Positions 5,373-11,561 of a stretch of 13,508 nt of DNA are shown in pieces. Positions within the stretch are counted from its first letter, which is position 1. Every line of letters begins with the position of its first letter. Made by a program: the position numbers and the translations under genes. The notes beneath the pieces were generated by a model that saw only the letters and a list, made by a program, of their open reading frames with translations, ran no database searches and had not been told where the DNA came from. The stretch is from Elusimicrobiota bacterium (GTDB taxonomy: Bacteria > Elusimicrobiota > Elusimicrobia > FEN-1173), in contig PMLF01000208.1 in assembly GCA_003158755.1 (NCBI GenBank), positions 1 to 13,508 on the forward strand, given 5' to 3'.

Positions 5373-5784
5373 ACGAATGATGTCCGGGACGGGAGAAGAG
5401 AGCCTTCTGTCCGTGGAGCTGTTCGGCGAAACCCATGCGCTTGAAAAGGTTGTCGCGATCGGTAATGGCGAGGACCTCGTAGATGCGTCGCCGGCGCGCT
5501 TCCTTGAGGCAGTGGGCGATGAGGGCGCTGGCAACGCCTTTCCGCCGGTGGTTGGGCCGGACCGAAACGGACCGAACTTCCGCCAGCTTTTGACAGTACA
5601 CCTCCAGCGAGCAACAAGCGATGAGCCGCCCGTCCTCCTCCGCCAACCAGAAATGCCGGATGTTGCGGCGGAGGTCGGAGGGACTGCGCTTGAGGATCTT
5701 CCCGCTTTTGGTGCCCAATTCGATCAACTCCAGGATCGCCGGGATGTCGACGACGCGGGCTTTCCGGATCGAGGCGTTCTCCAC
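5371..5784 (-). CDS. GNAT family N-acetyltransferase, short ArgA-like type
   Basis: 137 residues, a single GNAT domain using acetyl-CoA. The opening IRKARVVDIPAI, the FWLAEEDGRLIACCSLEVY strand pair, AEVRSVSVRPNHRRKGVASAL (the R-x-x-G-x-A coenzyme A loop is residues 80-85) and LFKRMGF near the end are all present. They resemble the short stand-alone N-acetylglutamate synthase type, which makes N-acetylglutamate for arginine synthesis. No arginine gene is nearby, so the substrate is inferred only from general similarity; another amine is possible. It begins with GTG (5782-5784), 5 nt after the helicase stop and without a Shine-Dalgarno of its own, so it probably relies on translation of the helicase gene. 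It is followed 10 bp later by the barrel gene. Confidence 0.82.
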   Translation of the reverse strand: MENASIRKARVVDIPAILELIELGTKSGKILKRSPSDLRRNIRHFWLAEEDGRLIACCSLEVYCQKLAEVRSVSVRPNHRRKGVASALIAHCLKEARRRRIYEVLAITDRDNLFKRMGFAEQLHGQKALFSRPGHHS

Positions 5785-5789
5785 GAAAT

Positions 5790-7013
5790 TTATCGCCGGG
5801 GGCGGGGACGACGCATGGTCTGGGTGTGGCGGCGGGACCAGGACGATTCCCAGGGAGTGCGCGAGACGGAGGGCGTGAGCTTGGGCGGAACGAGGTAGGG
5901 AAAATCCGGAAGCATGGCCCGGGGGAACTTGATGCCGACGAAGGTCTCGATGGCGGTGATCTCCCGGCTCTCCAGCATCGGATCCATTAAAGTGATGGCG
6001 TCGCCAACGCCGTAGGCGCGGGCCGTGCGGCCCACCCGGTGGACGTAATCTTCCGGGTGTTGGGGCACGTCGAAATTGATCACGTGGCTGATCCCTTTGA
6101 TGTCGATGCCCCGGGAGGCGATGTCCGTGGCGACCAAAATTTTCACGCGGCCGTGCCGGAAGTCTTCCATGGCCGCGGTCCGTTCGGATTGGGTGCGGTT
6201 GGAATGGAGGATGCCCAGCTTCATCCCCGCCCGGCTCATCTTGGCTTCGAGGACGTCGGCCCCGGATTTGGTCCGGGTGAAGATGAGGACCGATTTAAAC
6301 TCCAAATCTTTCAGGAGGGCCAATACGAAATCGGCCTTCTGGGATTGGGAAATGGGATAGAGCACCTGGCTGATGCCCTCGGCCACGGTGGCCGGCTTGG
6401 CGATTTCGACGCGGACGGGGTCCCGCAGGGCGAAGGAAGCGATGCGCTCCACTTCCGGCTGGAGCGTGGCGGAGAAGAGCATCGTCTGCCGCTCCGACGG
6501 AACCTGGCGGAGGATCGCCCGGATGTCGGGAAGAAATCCCATATCCAACATCCGGTCGGCCTCGTCCAAAACCAGATACCGAATGCCGTCCAGGTTGAAA
6601 GCGCGGTGCTCCAAATGATCGAGGAGGCGGCCCGGGGTCGCCACGACCAACTGCGCGCTCTTGACGGCGCGCCGCTGCTGATCGTAGCCCTCGCCGCCGA
6701 TGATCACCGCGCCTTTAAACGGAGTGTGTTTGGCGAGGGAAAGAAAGGCCTCTTCCACCTGGGTGGCGAGTTCCCTCGTCGGGACGAGGATGAGGGCCTG
6801 AAGCCCTTGGACCTTTTCTTTCAAAAAGTGTTGAAGGATGGGAAGGACGAACGCCGCCGTCTTGCCCGAACCCGTATGGGCGCAGCCCATGACGTCCCGG
6901 CCCTCCAAGGCGATGGGGATGGCCTGTTCTTGGATGGGAGTCGGCTGAGTCCATTCGAGTTCTTTGACGGCGCGGGCGAGATCGGGATGAAGTTGGAGTT
7001 TGGAAAAAGGCAT
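5790..7013 (-). CDS. rhlE: DEAD-box ATP-dependent RNA helicase, RhlE type
   Basis: 407 residues with all core motifs in order: the Q motif (WTQPTPIQEQAIP, 21-33), motif I AHTGSGKT (45-52), Ia PTRELA, Ib ATPGR, II DEAD (150-153), III SAT (181-183), IV LIFTRTK, V ATDIASRGIDI (295-305) and VI HRVGRTARA (325-333). Such enzymes unwind short RNA duplexes in ribosome assembly or mRNA turnover, often during cold adaptation. Motif VI has Ala where HRIGRTGR has Gly, a common variant. The tail after about residue 370 is short and ends in a basic stretch (SRRHTQTMRRPRPRR), likely an RNA-binding tail. RhlE is the best subfamily guess; SrmB or CshA-like paralogues share the core. It lies 49 bp downstream of the membrane-anchored protein and 5 bp upstream of the GNAT gene. 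No Shine-Dalgarno is visible. Confidence 0.93.
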   Translation of the reverse strand: MPFSKLQLHPDLARAVKELEWTQPTPIQEQAIPIALEGRDVMGCAHTGSGKTAAFVLPILQHFLKEKVQGLQALILVPTRELATQVEEAFLSLAKHTPFKGAVIIGGEGYDQQRRAVKSAQLVVATPGRLLDHLEHRAFNLDGIRYLVLDEADRMLDMGFLPDIRAILRQVPSERQTMLFSATLQPEVERIASFALRDPVRVEIAKPATVAEGISQVLYPISQSQKADFVLALLKDLEFKSVLIFTRTKSGADVLEAKMSRAGMKLGILHSNRTQSERTAAMEDFRHGRVKILVATDIASRGIDIKGISHVINFDVPQHPEDYVHRVGRTARAYGVGDAITLMDPMLESREITAIETFVGIKFPRAMLPDFPYLVPPKLTPSVSRTPWESSWSRRHTQTMRRPRPRR

Positions 7014-7062
7014 TGTAGGCGGAAGTTTAGCAGATTTCCGGCGGCCGCGGTCCGTCGGAATA

Positions 7063-7647
7063 TCAGCCGGGGTCGGTTTCCAGGAACCAGCCGCCGCCGA
7101 GGGACGTCGAACGTTTGGAAGCGCCCAAGGCGGGATCGTACACCACCCGCGACGGCGCCTCTTTGGCGGGCGCGAACATCTGGACGGCGACGCGACCGTG
7201 GAGGCCCGGGCCCGAACGGACGGCCCGGTATCCGCCCACGGTTTTGAGGAGGTCCAGGTAGGCGTCGTACCGCCGGGGAGAGAGGTCCACGGCCTTCAGC
7301 ATCTCCTCCCGGGACAAAAACAGGCCGGGACGGCGAGGGCTGGACCAGCGCCCGTCGAAAAACCAAAATTCCCGCACGTTGTCCGGGCCGACGGAGGTCA
7401 CCGACGGCTCGGCCAAGAGCATGTCTTTCAAAAGACGAAATTGGATTTGACGCTCGAAAAACCGCGCGCGAGAGTTCCCGGCATCCGTCGAATGGAAAAA
7501 GGGAATCGCCAAGAACGCGGCGGTTCCCAGCGCCAAGGCCCACGTCGTTCCAACTCGTAGGAGAGGATGGTTTTTCGCGCGACGAACGGAGGCGCGACCC
7601 GCGGGGATTCGTTCGGTGGGGATGAAACGATGCCGAGCTTCGACCAT
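7063..7647 (-). CDS. Membrane-anchored protein of unknown function
   Basis: 194 residues, family not recognised. A basic cytoplasmic N-terminus (1-33, seven Arg and one Lys) is followed by one transmembrane helix at about 34-51 (TTWALALGTAAFLAIPFF). The remaining residues, about 52-194, would form an extracytoplasmic domain. Notable stretches are RQIQFRLLKDMLLAEPSV (66-83), DNVREFWFFDGRW (89-101), the helix LSREEMLKAVDLSPRRYDAYLDLLKTVGG (111-139) and a glycine-rich end GGGWFLETDPG. There are no cysteines and no lipobox. The ATG at 7645-7647 is preferred to an in-frame GTG nine bases earlier, because GGAGGT sits 7 nt upstream and overlaps that GTG. A near-consensus promoter lies upstream, so this is the first gene of the unit running into the helicase. 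Compositional shape alone gives no function. Confidence 0.7.
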   Translation of the reverse strand: MVEARHRFIPTERIPAGRASVRRAKNHPLLRVGTTWALALGTAAFLAIPFFHSTDAGNSRARFFERQIQFRLLKDMLLAEPSVTSVGPDNVREFWFFDGRWSSPRRPGLFLSREEMLKAVDLSPRRYDAYLDLLKTVGGYRAVRSGPGLHGRVAVQMFAPAKEAPSRVVYDPALGASKRSTSLGGGWFLETDPG

Positions 7648-7654
7648 CGAAACC

Positions 7655-7660
7655 ACCTCC
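7655..7660 (-). promoter_or_regulatory. Shine-Dalgarno fixing the start of the membrane-anchored protein
   Basis: GGAGGT on the minus strand, 7 nt before the ATG at 7645-7647. It overlaps the alternative GTG at 7654-7656, which rules against that earlier start. Confidence 0.65.
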
Positions 7661-7728
7661 GGACAGGAAAGAGCTAAACGTTATCTCCACCCAATAACTA
7701 CATATGGTGGTGCCGAAATTACCGACAC

Positions 7729-7758
7729 AATATACCGCCGGAGGCGTCTATTTGTCAA
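7729..7758 (-). promoter_or_regulatory. Near-consensus sigma-70 promoter
   Basis: On the minus strand, a perfect TTGACA (7753-7758), an 18-bp spacer and TATATT (7729-7734). Transcription should start near 7722, giving a leader of about 75 nt before the ATG at 7645-7647. It would drive the membrane-anchored protein and probably the helicase, GNAT and barrel genes. Confidence 0.65.
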
Positions 7759-7801
7759 CAATCGAAATCCCAAAAGATCACGGAAGGCATTGCCCTTTTG
7801 G

Positions 7802-7908
7802 CCTCCCCCTTTGAAAAAGGGGGAGGGAGGGGGATTTGTTTTAGTGTCATTCGTCGACGAAAATCCAAAAAATCAAATCCCCCCTCGCCCCCCTTTTTCA
7901 AAGGGGGG
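7802..7908. repeat. Paired C/G-tract hairpin repeat around a 12-bp palindrome
   Basis: Two inverted arms, 7802-7838 and 7874-7908. Each contains the core CCCCCTTT-GAA-AAAGGGGG or its complement, and each ends inward at GGGGATTTG / CAAATCCCC. Each arm folds alone: 11 bp with a GAA loop at 7802-7826, and 9 bp with a TTC loop at 7888-7908. Between them is the palindrome TTCGTCGACGAA (7850-7861). The sequence type CAAATCCCCCCT-n-CCCCCCTTTTTCAAAGGGGG is a familiar intergenic repeat in many bacterial genomes. It lies downstream of the epimerase gene and upstream of the promoter at 7729-7758, so it may end transcription from the gyrA-side operon. I see nothing in 7909-7993. Confidence 0.65.
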
Positions 7909-7993
7909 AAGACGGTCGCATTATTCATCGTTTTGGTGAGAGGGGCTCGTCGGAAAAAATGGCTTATCTGAGCTTTTGGGATCCCATGTTTTC

Positions 7994-8875
7994 TTACATC
8001 GGCTCGGCTTGAATGGACGCCGTGAGCCGATGTTCCTCCCCCGGAGCCAGGGTCACGACATCCCCCAAGGCGTTGGCGGGTTCCACGCAGAGGAAATCGC
8101 GAAACTGATCTTCGCCGATGTCGGAAAGGCTTTTGGCCTTTTCCATCCAGGGATTCCACACCACCGTCGATCGACTCCCGGACTTTTCCACGACGATCCG
8201 CCGACCGAGGAGCGGATCCTCGAGGACCAGCCGGTCTCCCGGATCGTCGTACACCCGGTCGGTCTCCGCGCCGATCTCCACGGGACCTTGCTGAACCCGG
8301 CGTTCGGCGGGGTGCGATGGATCGACGAACGTTTTTCCCTCCAAACCGCGGAGGCGGACCTTTCGAACGTCCGACACGGCGAAATAGCCGTGCAACGCGC
8401 CGCCGACCGTCATTCGGGAATCCCCGGTGTTCCGGGCCGTCAACGCCAGTTCCAGGACCGGTCCCACCGAAACGGCCAAGCGCAAATCGAAGGAATGTTT
8501 CCAGCCTGCCGCCGGGCCCGCCTCCATTGGAAACCGGAAAACCAATTTATGACCGCCGTTCTCCGTGGCCCAAGCGGCGTCCAAAGCCCAAGCCGACAAC
8601 CGCGCGAAACCGTGGTTCGGTTTGGTCTCGTCCGTCGGATGGGGTCCGAACCAGGGCCAGCAGATCGGCACCCCTCCGCGGATGGACCGTCCCGGCGAGA
8701 AGACCGCCCGGGGGCTCAGCCAAAGGACGGGGTGCGATCCACGGGGAACGTACGTGAGCACTTGCGCCCCGTGAAGGGAAACCCGGGCGACGGCGTGGTC
8801 GTTCTCCACCCGCACGACGGGAGAGGAAGCTCCTCCTTCCGCCGCCAGGCCGGGAACACCGCGGATGGCGTTCAT
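7994..8875 (-). CDS. yeaD: D-hexose-6-phosphate mutarotase (YeaD type aldose epimerase)
   Basis: 293 residues, the normal length for YeaD/Ymr099c glucose-6-phosphate 1-epimerases. These interconvert the alpha and beta anomers of hexose 6-phosphates in the cytoplasm. Family landmarks are LHGAQVLTYVP (34-44), VLWLSP, SIRGGVPICWPWFGPHP (64-80), NHGFAR with H88, GGALHGYFAVSD with H162, and FLCVEPAN with E265. These His and Glu residues fit the acid-base pair of galactose mutarotase-type folds. The RGGVPICWPWFG stretch separates this family from GalM. It starts 8 bp after the serS stop and has no Shine-Dalgarno of its own, so it is probably the last gene of the unit. A repeat element follows about 85 bp downstream. 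Confidence 0.9.
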   Translation of the reverse strand: MNAIRGVPGLAAEGGASSPVVRVENDHAVARVSLHGAQVLTYVPRGSHPVLWLSPRAVFSPGRSIRGGVPICWPWFGPHPTDETKPNHGFARLSAWALDAAWATENGGHKLVFRFPMEAGPAAGWKHSFDLRLAVSVGPVLELALTARNTGDSRMTVGGALHGYFAVSDVRKVRLRGLEGKTFVDPSHPAERRVQQGPVEIGAETDRVYDDPGDRLVLEDPLLGRRIVVEKSGSRSTVVWNPWMEKAKSLSDIGEDQFRDFLCVEPANALGDVVTLAPGEEHRLTASIQAEPM

Positions 8876-8883
8876 GATTTCGG

Positions 8884-10191
8884 TTAAAGGAAGCGGCCCG
8901 GAACAAGTCGATCGGTTCCCACGTACGATCGGAGGACTTCCGGCACGACGACGGAACCGTCGGCCTGCTGGTTGTTTTCCAGGAGGGCGGCCATGGTTCG
9001 CCCAACGGCGACGCCGGAGCCGTTCAAGGTGTTCAGGAGGACTTTAGTACCGTCTTTTCGTTTCATCCGGATTCCGATTCGCCGGGCTTGGAAGTCGGTG
9101 AAGGTGGAACAAGAGGAGATTTCACGGTAGGCGCCGGGATTCTTGGGGTCCGCGCTGCGGTCCCCCGGCATCCACACCTCGAGGTCGTAGGTCTTGGCCG
9201 AAGAAAATCCGATATCGCCCGTCACGAGGGCCACCACGCGATAAGTCAAACCCAAGCGCTTCAGGACTTCCTCGGCGTGGCCGGTGAGCTTCTCGTGCTC
9301 GGACAAGTGGTCCTCGGGTTTCACGAACCGGACCAGTTCCACTTTATTGAACTGGTGGTTGCGGATCAATCCCCGGGTGTCCTTGCCGTAGGTGCCGGCT
9401 TCCCGGCGGAAACAGGCGGTGTACGCGGTGAGCGCGATCGGAAGTTTTTCCTCGTCGATGGTTTCGTCGCGGAAGAGGTTGGTCACCGGCACTTCGGCGG
9501 TGGGGATCAAAAAGAGGTCGTCCTGGGTTCCGTACAGCTCCTCCGCGAACTTGGGGAGCTGTCCCGTCCCTGTCATGGTCTGGCGGGTGACGAGGTACGG
9601 CGGGAGCACTTCCGTGTAGCCGTGTTCTTTGGTGTGGAGGTCCAGCATGAACTGGATCAAGGCCCGTTCGAGCCGGGCGCCCCAACCGATGAGGAGGGAA
9701 AACCGCGCGCCGGATAATTTTGCCGCCCGAGAAAAATCGAAAATGCCCAGATTTTCCCCGATCTCCTGATGATCTTTCGGCGTAAAAGGGATGGCGGGTT
9801 TGGAACCCCATTCACGGATCACCGGGTTCAACGCCGGGTCGGCGCCGACGGGGACGGAAGGATCCGGCAGGTTCGGCAAACCCAAGAGCTTTTCCTCCGC
9901 TTCCGCCTGCCTCGCCCGGGACTCCTCTTCCAGCCCTTTGATTTTTCCTTTCAGCTCTTCCATTTCTTTTAGGAGTTCCGAAGCGTCTTTCTTTTCCCGC
10001 TTCAACCGTCCCACGTCGTCCGCGGCTTTGTTCCGTCGCGCTTGAAGCGGCTCCAATTCCTTTTGAGTCGCACGCAACCGGCCGTCCGCCGCCAAGAAAT
10101 CCTCGAAAGCGGGCAGGTATCGACCGCCCCGGTCTTCGAAGGCCTTTCTCACGACGTCGGGGTTTTGTCGGACTATTTTGATGTCGAGCAT
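8884..10191 (-). CDS. serS: Serine-tRNA ligase
   Basis: 435 residues, a typical bacterial SerRS that charges tRNA-Ser (and tRNA-Sec where present) with serine. The N-terminal arm is the expected long antiparallel coiled coil that reaches the tRNA long arm (about 27-105, rich in K, E and R), opening with the conserved MLDIKIVRQNPDVVRKA. The class II core shows motif 2 as FRREAG-x-YGKDTRGLIRNHQF and motif 3 as LNGSGVAVGRTMAALLENNQ. TAEVPVTN and the FQARRIGIRMK stretch are the serine-pocket blocks. The start is set by the conserved opening. No Shine-Dalgarno is seen. It lies 30 bp downstream of the MFS gene on the same strand and 8 bp before the epimerase. Confidence 0.97.
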   Translation of the reverse strand: MLDIKIVRQNPDVVRKAFEDRGGRYLPAFEDFLAADGRLRATQKELEPLQARRNKAADDVGRLKREKKDASELLKEMEELKGKIKGLEEESRARQAEAEEKLLGLPNLPDPSVPVGADPALNPVIREWGSKPAIPFTPKDHQEIGENLGIFDFSRAAKLSGARFSLLIGWGARLERALIQFMLDLHTKEHGYTEVLPPYLVTRQTMTGTGQLPKFAEELYGTQDDLFLIPTAEVPVTNLFRDETIDEEKLPIALTAYTACFRREAGTYGKDTRGLIRNHQFNKVELVRFVKPEDHLSEHEKLTGHAEEVLKRLGLTYRVVALVTGDIGFSSAKTYDLEVWMPGDRSADPKNPGAYREISSCSTFTDFQARRIGIRMKRKDGTKVLLNTLNGSGVAVGRTMAALLENNQQADGSVVVPEVLRSYVGTDRLVPGRFL

Positions 10192-10221
10192 ATGGGTCGA
10201 ATATTACAAAAAATGCGGGCT

Positions 10222-11487
10222 TTACCTTTCCTGGTCTTTCCGTTCAAGGGTATGGACATCAAACCGCAACATCCTCAGTTGGGGGGCGAGCCAAGCCGAG
10301 GCCGTGACGACGAGGAGCGTCACCACGCCCCCGAACGCGACGCAGGGCACGGTACCGATCCATGCCGCCACCATTCCGCTTTCAAAGGCGCCCAACTCGT
10401 TGGAGGCGCAAACGAAGATGGAACTGGCCGCCGCGATCCGGCCCCGCAAGGGATCGGGAGACAACAGCCTCAGCATGGACCGCCGGATCACCATGCTGAT
10501 ACCGTCGAACGCGCCGCTGAGGAACAGGGCCGCCAGGGATAGCGCGAAATTCTTCGAAAAGGCGAACAGGAGGATGCTGACCCCGAATCCCGTCACCGAC
10601 AACAAGAGGTCTCTCCCCGCGTTGGCGATGGGCGGACGATGCGTGGCCGCCAGAGTGACGAACAAAGCTCCGAAAGAGGTCGCGGCGTTCAATAACCCCA
10701 ACCCCCTGGCTCCCACATGAAGAATGTCGTTGGCGTAAACGGGCAGGAGGATCACGGCGCCTCCGAAAAAAATGGAGAACAGGTCCAAGGCCATGGCCGT
10801 GATCAGAGGCTGGTTCTTGAATAGGTACCGCCATCCGACGAGGATGCTTTCATGCACTCCGCCCTGGAACTCGGGCGGCGCTTGGGGTTTGGGCGGAATT
10901 GCGGCGGTGAAAATCCAGGAGAGGACGAAACATCCGGCCAACAACAAATAGGATCCGGCCGCTCCCCAAACCTCATAAACAAACCCGATCACGGCCGGCC
11001 CCAGGACCGCGCTGCTGATCCAGGTGCTGCTGATCCAGGAGGAGGCATTGACCGTCAGCGGCTTCGGCACCACCAGGGCTTCGAACGCCGTCGCGGCGGG
11101 ATCCGAAAATCCCCGCGACACGCCGGCAAGGAAGATCACCGCGTACAGCCCCGCCAAGGCGCCCGCGCGCATTTTCCAGGAGATGAACGCCATGGCGAGG
11201 GCGCACAAGACGGACGCCGCGCGGGTGGTCAGGAGGATATTCCGCCGGTTGAAGCGGTCCGCCACGTAGCCGCCGAAGGACGCCACCGAAATGGCCGGGA
11301 TCGCCTCGATCAGGCCCAACCATCCCAGCGCCAAGACGCTGTGAGTGAGTTGGTAGATTTGGAACCCGACGATGACGGCCAACGCTCGCCCGGCCAAAGT
11401 GAAAAAGCCGATGGACCCAATGAAAAGGCGTATATCGGAATTTGTTAGCGCGGCGGAAAAATGGCGGGGGGAGCGGGACTGTTCCAT
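10222..11487 (-). CDS. MFS transporter, EntS/MFS_3-like exporter
   Basis: 421 residues with about 12 hydrophobic segments, an inner-membrane secondary carrier. After the first helices, the loop 2-3 motif appears as GGYVADRFNRRNILL, the classic G-x-x-x-D-R-x-x-R-R motif A. GWLGLIEAIPAIS before it and SRGFSDPAATAFEALVVP in the middle resemble the MFS_3 group, which holds the enterobactin exporter EntS and macrolide exporters of the Mef type. The related half-repeat motif appears again as DPLRGRIAAASSIF in the second half. The substrate cannot be told from sequence; drug or siderophore export is the family expectation. The ATG lies 74 bp after the gyrA stop, behind a strong hairpin, so it may have its own start of transcription. 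Only a weak ribosome site is seen. Confidence 0.85.
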   Translation of the reverse strand: MEQSRSPRHFSAALTNSDIRLFIGSIGFFTLAGRALAVIVGFQIYQLTHSVLALGWLGLIEAIPAISVASFGGYVADRFNRRNILLTTRAASVLCALAMAFISWKMRAGALAGLYAVIFLAGVSRGFSDPAATAFEALVVPKPLTVNASSWISSTWISSAVLGPAVIGFVYEVWGAAGSYLLLAGCFVLSWIFTAAIPPKPQAPPEFQGGVHESILVGWRYLFKNQPLITAMALDLFSIFFGGAVILLPVYANDILHVGARGLGLLNAATSFGALFVTLAATHRPPIANAGRDLLLSVTGFGVSILLFAFSKNFALSLAALFLSGAFDGISMVIRRSMLRLLSPDPLRGRIAAASSIFVCASNELGAFESGMVAAWIGTVPCVAFGGVVTLLVVTASAWLAPQLRMLRFDVHTLERKDQER

Positions 11488-11520
11488 GGGGGTTCTTTTC
11501 GAATTTGCCCGCTCTCAACC

Positions 11521-11557
11521 GCCTCCTCCCCCCACGGTTCCCGTTGGGGGAGGAGGC
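11521..11557 (-). terminator. Strong hairpin between gyrA and the MFS gene
   Basis: GCCTCCTCCCCC (11521-11532) pairs with GGGGGAGGAGGC (11546-11557). The stem extends through one mismatch to ACGG/CCGT around a TTC loop, giving about 16 bp of GC-rich stem. It starts 4 bp after the gyrA stop on the minus strand. No T-run follows, so it could be a weak terminator, an attenuator or an mRNA 3'-end stabiliser for gyrA. Confidence 0.5.
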
Positions 11558-11561
11558 TTAT

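Noticed and set aside
5361..5534. N-terminal extension of the barrel protein by 58 residues
   Set aside because: It would overlap the GNAT gene and push the signal peptide into the interior. The ATG at 5358-5360 has AAGGAG and a proper signal peptide.
6039..7247. 402-codon open frame on the plus strand
   Set aside because: It runs antisense across the helicase and the membrane-anchored gene. Its length comes from high GC content, and the opposite strand has all DEAD-box motifs.
6821..7690. 289-codon minus-strand frame overlapping the helicase start
   Set aside because: It is out of frame with both real genes, its translation is Arg/Ser/Pro-rich, and the region is explained by the membrane-anchored gene and helicase with their own starts.
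7802..7908. CRISPR-like array or tandem repeat
   Set aside because: There are only two arms and they are inverted, not direct repeats with spacers.
7976..8887. 303-codon open frame on the plus strand
   Set aside because: It is antisense to the YeaD-type gene, which has intact family motifs, and its translation is low-complexity and rich in R, G and P.
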